From Polyangiaceae bacterium (GTDB lineage Bacteria; Myxococcota_A; Polyangia; Polyangiales; Polyangiaceae): a stretch of 64,000 nt of DNA. The stretch is from NCBI GenBank assembly GCA_016715885.1, contig JADJXL010000001.1:124001-188000 (forward strand), written 5' to 3'. The position numbers were made by a program, and so were the translations under genes. This document shows positions 1 through 9,063 of this stretch, in pieces (position 1 is the stretch's first letter; every line of letters begins with the position of its first letter). The notes below the pieces were generated by a model, which had not been told where the DNA came from, searched no databases, and worked only from the letters and a program-made list of their open reading frames with translations.

Positions 1-2
1 TC

Positions 3-461
3 ACGACGGTTCGTCGTGAAGGAGCGGTCACGGTCGTCGACATCGGTTCGTTGGTGTCGTCGCTGTCGACCGAGCTTGCCAAGGAGCGTGCGGAAGCGTG
101 GCGCGTGGGTGATGTGACCGTCGTGATGACGACGCGGCCCGGGTGCGAACCGTGTCAGCGTTTCACCGAAGCGCTCAGCGATCCGCTCATGCAAACGGCT
201 TTGTCGCATGTCCGTCTCGTGCGGATCGACGTCGAAGTGTTCGACGAAGATCTTCCGAGCTTGAAGATTCCAACGGACAAACTGCCGGGGTTTTACCTGC
301 TCGCGCCCGACTTGTATCCGCGTGATGGCATCGATGGTGGCGAATGGGGACCCGACGTTGCGTCGAACATGGCGCCGGTTTTGGGGGCGTTCGTGCGTGG
401 AAAATACGCAACTCGGAAGCGATCCTGGCAACCCGTGTCCGACAACCGCATTCAGCTCTAG
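3..461 (+). CDS. Thioredoxin-fold protein, 5' end outside window
   Basis: The frame is open from the first bases of the window, so the true start probably lies upstream; a TTG at 51 is only an internal candidate. The visible part carries a TRPGCEPC motif, a CxxC pair placed after a beta strand (VTVVMT) as in thioredoxin-like redox domains, followed by a helix and a strand (VRLVRIDVEV). This suggests a thiol-disulfide or thioredoxin-like domain of about 110 residues. The C-terminal part (GEWGPDVASNMAPVLGAF) is not typical of a short thioredoxin, so the partner and substrate cannot be named. No signal peptide can be judged because the N-terminus is missing. Confidence 0.6.
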   Translation, partial: TTVRREGAVTVVDIGSLVSSLSTELAKERAEAWRVGDVTVVMTTRPGCEPCQRFTEALSDPLMQTALSHVRLVRIDVEVFDEDLPSLKIPTDKLPGFYLLAPDLYPRDGIDGGEWGPDVASNMAPVLGAFVRGKYATRKRSWQPVSDNRIQL

Positions 462-517
462 TTGTCAGCCTTAGATCTCCGCACGATCGCTCGAGCGTCT
501 CTGCTAGAGTGCGGCTC

Positions 518-793
518 ATGAAGCGCGCTGGGCAAATGACGATCTTTCTTCTCTGCGTAATCTTCAGCGTTGCTTCGGCGTACAACGTGTTCTCCGACAA
601 CTCCGAGGTCGAGAGGATGGCAGCCGCCGTTGCGTGCGGCGAGCAAGGGCCGAGTTGTCGTGCTCAGGTGACGCGAATCGAGCGCACTCCGTTCGGACAA
701 ACCTTCGGGATGCAGACTCCGAAGCGCACCGTGGATGTCGTTTGTCGCCGTGCGGCCATCATGGTCGGCGACTACAGTTGCAAGCTCAGGTAG
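518..793 (+). CDS. Small exported or membrane-anchored protein, unknown function
   Basis: A 91-residue protein starting at an ATG (MKRAGQM). The N-terminus is a short basic segment followed by a hydrophobic stretch (TIFLLCVIFSVASA) that reads as a signal peptide or a single membrane anchor. The exported part has four cysteines (CGEQGPSC, a VVC and a YSC), which would allow two disulfides outside the cytoplasm. No family is recognised. It sits between the thioredoxin-like gene and the kinase gene on the same strand; a link with the upstream thiol protein is possible but only inferred. Confidence 0.5.
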   Translation: MKRAGQMTIFLLCVIFSVASAYNVFSDNSEVERMAAAVACGEQGPSCRAQVTRIERTPFGQTFGMQTPKRTVDVVCRRAAIMVGDYSCKLR

Positions 794-827
794 GTCGTTT
801 CGTGCGAGCGGAACGGGGGAGGCACAC

Positions 828-1844
828 GTGGGCACCAAGTCACTGACCGGTCTCATTTGTCCGCGCTGTCGTCGTCGTGCTGCCGAGCAAACATCCCCCG
901 TCGTTCACTGTCCCCGCGACGGGTTTGCACTCGTTGCAGCATCGGTGCTCGCCGACGCCGATGGCGATCCGCTTCTCGGCATGACCGTCGTCGATCGCTA
1001 CGTCGTGTTCGGCAAGATTGGACGAGGTGCCACGGGCACCGTGTACCGTTCGTTCGACACGCGCGAGCAGAGGTTCGTTGCGCTGAAGATCTTGCGCGCC
1101 GACTGGGCGCATGGGACGCGAGCTCGTGCTCGTTTCGAGTGCGAAGCGCGCGTCTTGTCGATGCTCAGCTCGCCCAACACCGTTCGACTTCTCGATGTCG
1201 GCGAGTTCGAACTCGCAGTCGGTGACGACTTGTCCGCTCCGGGACCGTCTCGCTTTCTCGCGATGGAGATGCTCGAGGGCGAACCGCTCGGCAAGCGGCT
1301 CGATCGCGTCGGACGACTGCCCGTTGCCGAAGCCATTCGCTGGGCAACACACGCGCTCGGATCGCTCGCGGAAGCGCACGACAAGGGCATCGTTCATCGC
1401 GACATCACGCCGGCCAACGTGTTCATCGCGCGCGTGAACGGTGGCGACGAAGTTGGCAAGGTCGTCGACTTTGGTCTTGCCGTTTTTGCTCGCGAGGTTT
1501 TTCCGGACGGGGAGACGTTCGCCGCGATTGGTACGCCACGGTACATGTCTCCCGAGCAAGCTCGCGGCGAAGTGCTCGATGGACGTAGCGATCTTTACTC
1601 GGTTGGGTTGCTTCTCTACCAGATGTTGACGGGCAGGCCGCCGTTTACGGATGGCGATGCGGCGCGCGTCATGGCGCGTCATATGCATGAAGTGCCGCTG
1701 CCCATGGGCGTGGTGGCGCCGGATGCGGGCATTCCGCAGTGGTTATCGGATGTCGTGGTGCGCGCATTGGCGAAGCGTCCCGACGATCGATCGAGGACCG
1801 CGGCGGAGCTCATGGCGGCGCTGGGGGCAGGTGTTCTGGATTAG
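828..1844 (+). CDS. Hanks-type Ser/Thr protein kinase with N-terminal zinc-ribbon-like segment
   Basis: The GTG start at 828 is preferred because a GGGGGAGG ribosome binding site precedes it. Residues 8-30 hold a CPRC pair and an HCPRDG element that resembles a small zinc ribbon. The kinase domain fills the rest: glycine loop GRGATGTVYR near 64-73, VALK lysine near 87, HRDITPAN near 190, VDFG near 212 and the YMSPEQ activation-segment end. The catalytic loop has threonine where most family members have lysine (HRDLKP), which may lower activity or change substrate preference. At 338 residues it is a cytosolic kinase with no transmembrane or sensor domain. It may act with the large TPR protein encoded 48 bases downstream on the same strand; that is inference. 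Confidence 0.92.
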   Translation: MGTKSLTGLICPRCRRRAAEQTSPVVHCPRDGFALVAASVLADADGDPLLGMTVVDRYVVFGKIGRGATGTVYRSFDTREQRFVALKILRADWAHGTRARARFECEARVLSMLSSPNTVRLLDVGEFELAVGDDLSAPGPSRFLAMEMLEGEPLGKRLDRVGRLPVAEAIRWATHALGSLAEAHDKGIVHRDITPANVFIARVNGGDEVGKVVDFGLAVFAREVFPDGETFAAIGTPRYMSPEQARGEVLDGRSDLYSVGLLLYQMLTGRPPFTDGDAARVMARHMHEVPLPMGVVAPDAGIPQWLSDVVVRALAKRPDDRSRTAAELMAALGAGVLD

Positions 1845-1892
1845 GGCGCGGTCGGTCGTCCCGACATCGAATGAGGACGTTGCGACAATCGC

Positions 1893-4800
1893 ATGACGCC
1901 GCTGTACGGCGCCAAAGGACAGGTGTACGTTCGCGCCCTGATAACGATGGATCCTCGCGAACTCGAAATGGTCGTCCAGCGCCTCATCGCGAACCCTCAC
2001 GATCAGGAGGCGCTTGCCTATGCACATCGTGCGGGCCAGCAAGATCCGCGCACCTACGCCATGGTGCTCGAACGCGTCGGTACGCAGACGCCGGATCCTG
2101 CGTACGGCGCGCATTGGCTTTCGGAAGCGGCCAACGTCTGGCAGCAGGCGATGGGCGACATGAGCAACACCGTGCGAACGTTGTTGCTCGCAGTCGATCG
2201 GGATCCGATGGGACGTTCTGCAGAGCGCCTTTCGCAGATGTTTCGCGAAAAAGGCGATGCCATGTCCCTCGTGCAGCTCTACGAGCGACAAACCACCGCG
2301 CTCGCGCCACAAGCGGCGAAGCCCGAAGTTCGCGCGGTTTTGTTGAAGCTGCATGAAGACCTTGGACGTATGTGGAGCGAGCCGCAGCTAGCTCGTCCCG
2401 AACGTGCAGCAGACAATTGGCGCCGCGTCGCGGAGCTCGATCCGCGCAACGTGTACGCAATCTATGCAGCGCGAGAGATCTACAAAGCACAGAACCAGTT
2501 TGCTCAAGCGATTCCGTTTTTCGCGATGGAACAAGCCATCGCAGACGATCCCGAACGAAAGCTCGCGCTCTACCGAGACGAATCGGAAATCCGCAAACTC
2601 GCCGGTGACCTTCCAGGTTCCACGCAAGCTTTGCGGAGCGCACGCGCACTGCGACCGGCCGACGTTGCGCTCTCGCAAGAGCTCGGCGTGAGCGTGCTCG
2701 AACGAATCAACGCGGGCGAGAACGTCCCGCAACCCGAGCGTGACGAAACGGCTGCGATTTTCGTGCAGCTCGCCGAAATGTACGACGGTGAGTACGGTTT
2801 GTCCTACTCGATGTCCGCGCTTGGCGCGTCTCCGGGACACGATCGCGCCATGCAGCTCGCCGATCACTTTGGGGCGCTGCTGGGTCGCTCGTCCGAGCTT
2901 GGACCGCAATATGCGGCGTACCTCCAAGCGAATCCGAATGGCTTCATGGCGAACGTTGCGCGGCTGAAAGTTGGCAACGCGCAGCCGCCTCCTCCGCCAG
3001 GCCAGCCGGCGCAAGCTGCTCCCGCTGCGCAACCCGCACCCGCCGCCGCAGGCTCGCAACCCTCGGCGCCCGCACAAGCCGCACCTGCTCCGCAACCTGC
3101 TGCGCCTGCTCAACCTGCGGCAGCGGCGCCTGCACCAGCAGCGGCAACGCCGGTGCCCGCCGCCGTAGCTCCGCAACCTGCTGCTGCGCCGTCGCAACCT
3201 CCCGCGCCCGTGGGCGACGTGAGTCAGCTTCTCGAAGAAGCGTCTGCCGAAGCGCAAAAGGGGCGAAAACCGCAGGCTTACGCGAAGTATCGCGAAGCGC
3301 TCAAGATCGATCCGGCCCACCCCGAAGCGTTGTCTTGGGTCGAAGAGCACTTGCGACAGAAGCGCATGTTTGCGGATCTGCGTGACGTTCTTCTTGCAGC
3401 ATCGCGTGTGCAATCGGTGTCGCCCGAAACGCGCAAAGCGCAACTGCGCGACATCGCAGGGATGTGCGAATCGCAGCTTCGCGACGTCGAAACGGCGATC
3501 TCGGCGTGGAAGCAAATCTGCCAAATCGATCGAGGTGACGATCAAGCTCGTGACCAGTTGCGACGACTTCTCGAGAAGTCTTCCAAGTGGGACGACCTCG
3601 CCTTGCTTCTCGAACAAGACGCGATGAGCGCTCCTGATCCGGAGCAGAAAATCGCCATCGAAAAGAAGCTCGCGGGCCTGCACGAAACCAAGCGCAAGGA
3701 TCTCGTTGCAGCAGCGGAAGCGTGGACGCGCATCGTGTCGCTCAACGCCGACGACGAAACGGCTCTCAACACCGCCGTAAAGCTCTTCGAAAAGGGCGAA
3801 CGTGCGGATCTCGCAGCGCAAGCGATCACGGACAACCTCGCAGGGTTCACCGAGAAAAACGCGCGCGCGTCTCTCTTGCAGAAGCTCGGTGAGCTGCGTC
3901 TTGCGTCGAACGATGCGAGCGCCGCAGGTGACGCGTTTGCCGAGGCTGCGGAGCTTCTTGGGCAAGCAAAGACGTGGGAAGCGGCGGAAAAAGCGTACGT
4001 TACGGCAGGTCGCATGAGCGACGCTGCGAACGCCGTCGAGCAACGCGCAGAGCTCGCGGATGGCAAGGCGCAAGCGTCGCTGCTCGCACAAGCTGCCGAT
4101 CTTCTGCTCACGGCAGGCGATGCATCCATGGCGATCCTTCGCCTCGAACGCGCCGCCGAAATCGATCCGACGAACGACAAATACTTCGAGACGCTCGAAG
4201 CTCAATACCGCGCTGCCAACCGCATGTCGGACCTCGTGCAGCTCTTCCTCTCACGCGCCGAAAAACTCAACGACCGCACACGTCGCACAGCCACGCGACG
4301 CGCGGCTGCGGAAGTGCAACGAGCGCTCGGGGATCGCGAGGGTGCGCGCGAAAGCCTGCTCCTCGTGCTCAGCGATGGCGACGACGCCGGAGCGCTCACG
4401 CTTCTCGTGGAGGACGCAAGCGAACGCGGGGACTACCAAGAATGTGTCGAATTGCTCAGGCGTCTTGGTGCCATCTCGCAGTCGCCCGAGGACAAGCTTC
4501 GCATCGCGTTGCGTGAAGCGAGTCTTCTTGCGGAGTCCATGGAGGACTTCGATGGGGCGATCGAGCGATACGAGAGCATTCTGAAGACGCTCGCTCCGGG
4601 CAGTCGCCAAGCTCTCGGGGCCATCGCCAGCCTTGAAGAGCGCCGCATGAATTTTGCGGGTGCTGCTGCGGCGCTCGAACGTGAAATCGTCGTTGCCGAG
4701 GGGGAAGCGAAGATCGAGATCGCGCAGCGCCTCGCGCAGATTTACGAAACGCGCCTCGATGATGCGCGTGGTGCAATCCGTGCCCTCGAGATCGTCCATG

Positions 4801-6965
4801 CTGCCGATCCGGAAGACTTCGACGCCATCGCGCGCCTCGAAAAACTCTGCGGCGACGTCGAAGATTGGCCTCGCGTTGCGCACTTCCTGCAACTGCTGAT
4901 CGAGGTCGAAGGCGACGAAGAAGAAGCGTCGCGCATGACGCGACGATTGGCCGACATCCTCCACGAAAGACTGAATCGTGGTGACGAAGCGCTCGCCGCA
5001 CTCGATCGCATTGCCGACACGGGCGACGAACCTTGCCGTCGTGCGTACGTGGAGCTCGGTGACAAGCTCGGTTGGAAGGGGATTGTCGCAACGAAGCTCG
5101 TTGCGTGGAACGAGTCGGGCACCGGGCACGCGCGAAACGAAGCGTTGCGAGGAGCCTTCGATAGGTTTGTCGAAGTGGGACGAAACGCCGACGCGGCGCG
5201 CGTCGCGACGGAGCTCGCGCGATCACGCGGAGCCGATCGAGCGCTTGCAGAAAAACTCGAGCAGATCGCCATCGAGCTCAAGGACCTCGATGCGCTCGGC
5301 GTAGCTCACGATTTGCTCGTGAAGGATCTTGCCGGCGCTGCTCGAGCCACCGAGATGGTGCGTCAAGCGGAGGTGCAAATCGCCGCTGGTGTTGCACCGC
5401 AAGAAGCGATTCAGCACGGCGAGGGCGCACTCACGAGCGTTCCACCAGGCGATGTCGATCCGCTGCTTGCACGCCTCGCAGCGCTTGCACCTGCGCCAGC
5501 GCAAGTGATCGAGATCTACGAGCGCCAAGTGGCACGATGTCGCTTGCCCGCGGATCGTCTCCAGGCGCTTGCTCGAGCGGCGCAAGTTGCGGCCGAGCGA
5601 GGAGTCGTCGAGCGTGCGCGCGGCTTCTTCGAGCTGGCGCTCAGCGGTGGCGTGCAAGACGACACCATCAACGCGCTCGAACAAGTTGCGACGGCTGGTG
5701 ACGCGCAAGCGGGCACGACGACGCTGCGAACGATCTTGGCTGAAGCGCTCGCTGGCGGTGGTCAAGGATCACGCGACGGTGGACGCACCAAGAGCGCTCT
5801 GCTCCGGCGCGCGGCGACCATCGCTCATCGGAACCTTGGTGATTCGGAGCGCGCCTTCAAGTGGTTCGGTGATGCGCTCATCACGCACGTCGACGATGCT
5901 TCGCTCGACGCGCTCGAGGGCCTTGGCCGCGAGCTCAACGCGCTTCCTCGCGTCGAAGCGACGCTCTCGCGTGCGCTCGAAGAGGTCTTCGACGGGCCGC
6001 TCGTTCGCAAGCTCATTCAGCGTCGAGCGCGCCTGCGTCGCGATGCGCTGAACGACAAGAAGGGCGCAGCGGTCGACTTCAAGAAGCTGCACGACTTGTC
6101 GCCGTCGGATCACGACGTGATGCAGGAGCTGTCGAACTTGCTCACGGAGCTCGGCGATCATCGCGGCATGATCCAGCTCTACGAGGATCAGATTCTTCGT
6201 GGTCGTGATCCTTCCGCGCGTGCGGAGCTTGCGCGCAAAGTTGCGAGGCTCTGGGAGGAAGAGATTGGCGATGCGCGTGAAGCTGCCGATGCGTGGCGAC
6301 GTGTGCTTCGCATGAAGGCTGGTGACCAAGAAGCGACGACGGGTCTCGAGCGAGCGAAGACGGGCAAGCTCAAGAAAGCACCGCCTCCTGCGCCGGTCGT
6401 GTCGACGCCGCCTCCCGCCCCCGTCGCAGCCGCTCCGCAACCTGCCGCAGTTGCTCCCGCGCCGGCGCCGGCTCCTGTGTTGGATGCGGACGCCACGCCT
6501 GCGGCCCCGCCTGCGTATGTGCAACCAAGCGCGGTGGCAGCGCCGCCCATGGTTGCAGCGGCGCCAGCGTACGTGCAGGCCGACCACGCTGTTGCGTACG
6601 ACCAAACGCCCGCGGCGCCCGCGTATGCCGATCAGCAGGCGTATGCGCAACAACCGGCCTACGATCCGGCTGCTTATGCGCAGTATGCTCAGCAGCAGCA
6701 AGCGCAAGCCGTGGCGGCGTACGACCCGTATGCGCAGCAGGCGTATGCGGCCACCCCTGTCGATCCCAACGATCCGCAGGCCGTCTATGCGGCGCAGCAT
6801 GCGGCTTACCTCGAAGCGCAGCGCGCCTACGAAGCTCAGCAGGCCGCTTATGCCGCGTATTACGCGCAGCAGCAGCAACAGCAGCAAGCGCAGCCGGACC
6901 AAGCGCAACAACCGGCTCAACCGGCCGCTACCGAGCTCGACGCCGACTTGCTCGAAGACGAGTGA
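1893..6965 (+). CDS. Very long TPR-type repeat protein with low-complexity linker and Gln/Tyr-rich tail
   Basis: 1690 residues if the ATG at 1893 is used; the ATG at 1947 (MDPRELEMV) is an equally likely start, and neither has a clear ribosome binding site. Residues 1-360 and about 447-1490 are almost entirely helical TPR/HAT-like repeats (for example EKAYVTAG, AIEIDPT, RLEKLCGDVEDW), typical of protein-protein scaffolds. Residues 364-446 are a Pro/Ala linker. From about 1495 the tail is Pro/Ala-rich and then strongly enriched in Ala, Tyr and Gln (YAQYAQQQQ, YYAQQQQQQQ), ending in an acidic ELDADLLEDE. No signal peptide or membrane segment is seen. The kinase gene lies immediately upstream, so a kinase-scaffold pair is plausible. 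Function is unknown. Confidence 0.88.
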   Translation: MTPLYGAKGQVYVRALITMDPRELEMVVQRLIANPHDQEALAYAHRAGQQDPRTYAMVLERVGTQTPDPAYGAHWLSEAANVWQQAMGDMSNTVRTLLLAVDRDPMGRSAERLSQMFREKGDAMSLVQLYERQTTALAPQAAKPEVRAVLLKLHEDLGRMWSEPQLARPERAADNWRRVAELDPRNVYAIYAAREIYKAQNQFAQAIPFFAMEQAIADDPERKLALYRDESEIRKLAGDLPGSTQALRSARALRPADVALSQELGVSVLERINAGENVPQPERDETAAIFVQLAEMYDGEYGLSYSMSALGASPGHDRAMQLADHFGALLGRSSELGPQYAAYLQANPNGFMANVARLKVGNAQPPPPPGQPAQAAPAAQPAPAAAGSQPSAPAQAAPAPQPAAPAQPAAAAPAPAAATPVPAAVAPQPAAAPSQPPAPVGDVSQLLEEASAEAQKGRKPQAYAKYREALKIDPAHPEALSWVEEHLRQKRMFADLRDVLLAASRVQSVSPETRKAQLRDIAGMCESQLRDVETAISAWKQICQIDRGDDQARDQLRRLLEKSSKWDDLALLLEQDAMSAPDPEQKIAIEKKLAGLHETKRKDLVAAAEAWTRIVSLNADDETALNTAVKLFEKGERADLAAQAITDNLAGFTEKNARASLLQKLGELRLASNDASAAGDAFAEAAELLGQAKTWEAAEKAYVTAGRMSDAANAVEQRAELADGKAQASLLAQAADLLLTAGDASMAILRLERAAEIDPTNDKYFETLEAQYRAANRMSDLVQLFLSRAEKLNDRTRRTATRRAAAEVQRALGDREGARESLLLVLSDGDDAGALTLLVEDASERGDYQECVELLRRLGAISQSPEDKLRIALREASLLAESMEDFDGAIERYESILKTLAPGSRQALGAIASLEERRMNFAGAAAALEREIVVAEGEAKIEIAQRLAQIYETRLDDARGAIRALEIVHAADPEDFDAIARLEKLCGDVEDWPRVAHFLQLLIEVEGDEEEASRMTRRLADILHERLNRGDEALAALDRIADTGDEPCRRAYVELGDKLGWKGIVATKLVAWNESGTGHARNEALRGAFDRFVEVGRNADAARVATELARSRGADRALAEKLEQIAIELKDLDALGVAHDLLVKDLAGAARATEMVRQAEVQIAAGVAPQEAIQHGEGALTSVPPGDVDPLLARLAALAPAPAQVIEIYERQVARCRLPADRLQALARAAQVAAERGVVERARGFFELALSGGVQDDTINALEQVATAGDAQAGTTTLRTILAEALAGGGQGSRDGGRTKSALLRRAATIAHRNLGDSERAFKWFGDALITHVDDASLDALEGLGRELNALPRVEATLSRALEEVFDGPLVRKLIQRRARLRRDALNDKKGAAVDFKKLHDLSPSDHDVMQELSNLLTELGDHRGMIQLYEDQILRGRDPSARAELARKVARLWEEEIGDAREAADAWRRVLRMKAGDQEATTGLERAKTGKLKKAPPPAPVVSTPPPAPVAAAPQPAAVAPAPAPAPVLDADATPAAPPAYVQPSAVAAPPMVAAAPAYVQADHAVAYDQTPAAPAYADQQAYAQQPAYDPAAYAQYAQQQQAQAVAAYDPYAQQAYAATPVDPNDPQAVYAAQHAAYLEAQRAYEAQQAAYAAYYAQQQQQQQAQPDQAQQPAQPAATELDADLLEDE

Positions 6966-6987
6966 GCCGCACCCACGCCACCAATTC

Positions 6988-7920
6988 TCACCAGAAAATC
7001 GACCGACGCTCCTTCAATCCCTGGTGCAGCATGGATTGAATGGCCCAGCGTACGCGCTGCACTTTGTCCGCAATGATGGCATCGTCATCGTCGTAATCGC
7101 CCTCGAATCGCATCGGAGCGCCAAACTCGATTCGATACCGCGTCGGCAATGGAAGCTGTCCGCCCGGGACGAGCACTTGCGGCAAGAGTGGGAAACTGGG
7201 CATATTCAGCATTTTCGCCACGCGATCCATGTTTCCCAGCGAAACGTATTGTTCTTCCGCTCCAATGACGGCCACCGGGACGATGGGCGTATTCGTTTCG
7301 AGCGCCAGGCGCATGAACCCAAGTCCAAAATCCTCCAATTGATATCGATGAGCAAAACTCTTCGATATGCCCCGTACACCCTCGGGGAATACCAAAAGCG
7401 CTTCTCCTAGCTCCAAGAGTTTTCGAGCATTCTCGGGCACCCCCACCACCTGGCCCAAGCGCGAAAACAAAGTCGAAAAAAATGGCATCGTTTGCGTCCA
7501 CTTCTCCACCATGCTGCGCACGATTCGAGGCGGATCTCCATCGAAGAACATCGACGCGGCAATCATGTATCCATCGAGCGGAATCTGTCCCGAATGGTTT
7601 GAAACCAAGAGAACTCGTGATGACGGAATTTTATCGATACCTGTGACAATCGTTCGAAAGTAAAAACGATGGAAAAACGCTCCTATGCCCGCGGCATATT
7701 TGGCCCATTGCGGATCGAGCCCGAACGGATCGACCCCTTCGTTTGCCATCGGTATGGGCACGCGGCGCAACCGATCATCGAAATCCGGTCCTAACAGGCG
7801 AAGCGTGAATTCATCGATTTCAGTGCGGGCGATATCAGCCGTCGTGCGAGCCAGGGGAAGGGCCTCACGAGTTGCGAATGCTTCCAAACGCTTTAGCGCG
7901 CGCGCTGCATGGTTCAGCAT
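6988..7920 (-). CDS. Lysophospholipid/glycerol acyltransferase family protein
   Basis: 310 residues. The segment LLVSNHSGQIPLD is the NHxG-P-D form of the acyltransferase histidine motif, and VFPEGVRG is the second signature of the PlsC superfamily; PIVPVAVIG follows as the usual third block. Such proteins transfer acyl chains to glycerol phosphates or related lipids at the inner membrane face. A hydrophobic stretch before the histidine motif (AAGIGAFFHRFYF) could contact the membrane. The gene converges on the TPR gene with only 22 bases between stop codons and is divergent from the epimerase gene. A paralogue lies at 27028-28002. The exact acceptor cannot be told. Confidence 0.85.
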   Translation of the reverse strand: MLNHAARALKRLEAFATREALPLARTTADIARTEIDEFTLRLLGPDFDDRLRRVPIPMANEGVDPFGLDPQWAKYAAGIGAFFHRFYFRTIVTGIDKIPSSRVLLVSNHSGQIPLDGYMIAASMFFDGDPPRIVRSMVEKWTQTMPFFSTLFSRLGQVVGVPENARKLLELGEALLVFPEGVRGISKSFAHRYQLEDFGLGFMRLALETNTPIVPVAVIGAEEQYVSLGNMDRVAKMLNMPSFPLLPQVLVPGGQLPLPTRYRIEFGAPMRFEGDYDDDDAIIADKVQRVRWAIQSMLHQGLKERRSIFW

Positions 7921-8061
7921 AACGAACCCATCGTAGCAGAGCGTCAGGCGTTTATGCGAACGATTGCTGTGCGTTCGACCCTTTCAATCGAAGAGGTCGC
8001 GCAGGGCACTTGACGAAGCACCGTCAATCGTTGCACCGTTTTTTGCTGAATGGGGGAGACC

Positions 8062-9051
8062 ATGGCACAGGCCGACGCGCGAACCGCTCCGTGCTCGCCG
8101 CGCGAACCGAACGAGGACGGCTCGAGTGCCGCTCTGCCAATTCTCGTCACGGGAATCTGCGGACGACTCGGCCGAAGGCTCGCGCGAATCCTGCACCAAG
8201 GGCGCACCGTGGTCGGGATCGATCGCCGGCCGTTCGAGGACAAACCCGACGGCATCGTTCACCATCAAATCGACATTCGTCGCAAAAAAACACAGGAAAT
8301 CTTTCGCCACGTGCGCCTCGGCGCCGTCGTGCACCTCGGCGTCATGCACGACCCCCGCGCCAGTCAGACCGAACACCACACGTGGAACGTTGCGGGTTTG
8401 CAAAGGCTTCTCGAGTACGTCGAGCAATATCGCGTGCCCAAATTGGTCGTGCTCTCGAGCGCCAACGTCTACGGCCCGCGCCCGGACAATCCGCAGTTTC
8501 TCACCGAGAAAGCACCGCTGCTCGGTGGAGCGAACTTCAGCGACATCCACGACCTCATCGACGTCGACATGCTCGCTCAATCATTTTTTTGGAAGCACCC
8601 CGCAACCGAAACCGTCGTGCTTCGCCCCGTGCACATCCTTGGAGCCGTACGCAACGCGCCTTCGAATTACCTGCGTCTCCCGGTCATTCCATCGCTTCTT
8701 GGCTTCGACCCCATGATTCAAGTCGTCCACCAAGACGACGTCGTGAGCGCCATCGTCAAGGCGCTTCAGCCAGGAGTACGCGGCATCTACAACATCGCCG
8801 GCCCGCCCCCCTTGCCCCTGTCGCGCATCATCGCGAAGACCGGTCATCGCCACGTCGCCATCCCTCACATGCTCGCTGCAACCCTCGTCAAACAGCTCTG
8901 GCGTTATCGTGCGACGTCCTTTCCAGCGCCCGAGCTCGACCATATCCGCTACGTGTGCATGGTCGACGACGCACGCGCGCGCATCGAAATGGGCTACGCG
9001 CCCTCGCACGGCATCGATGAAGCGGTGCGAGCTACGAAGCTTGGCAGTTGA
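8062..9051 (+). CDS. NAD-dependent epimerase/dehydratase (extended SDR family)
   Basis: The ATG at 8062 (MAQADAR) is chosen because GGGGGAG lies just ahead of it; an in-frame ATG at 8050 is possible. A Rossmann start is visible: ILVTGICGRLGRRLA fits the GxxGxxG nucleotide-binding loop, followed by VGIDRRPF, a typical acidic end of beta-2. Later blocks (LVVLSSANVYGPRPDN, VVLRPVHILG, IYNIAGPPPLPLSRI) match extended SDR sugar-nucleotide epimerases and related enzymes. The SSANVYG block retains the active-site Tyr in a YG context, but the usual YxxxK spacing is not evident, so activity is uncertain. The gene ends 12 bases before the stop of the convergent lipoprotein gene. Confidence 0.88.
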   Translation: MAQADARTAPCSPREPNEDGSSAALPILVTGICGRLGRRLARILHQGRTVVGIDRRPFEDKPDGIVHHQIDIRRKKTQEIFRHVRLGAVVHLGVMHDPRASQTEHHTWNVAGLQRLLEYVEQYRVPKLVVLSSANVYGPRPDNPQFLTEKAPLLGGANFSDIHDLIDVDMLAQSFFWKHPATETVVLRPVHILGAVRNAPSNYLRLPVIPSLLGFDPMIQVVHQDDVVSAIVKALQPGVRGIYNIAGPPPLPLSRIIAKTGHRHVAIPHMLAATLVKQLWRYRATSFPAPELDHIRYVCMVDDARARIEMGYAPSHGIDEAVRATKLGS

Positions 9052-9063
9052 GTTTGTCCGCGA

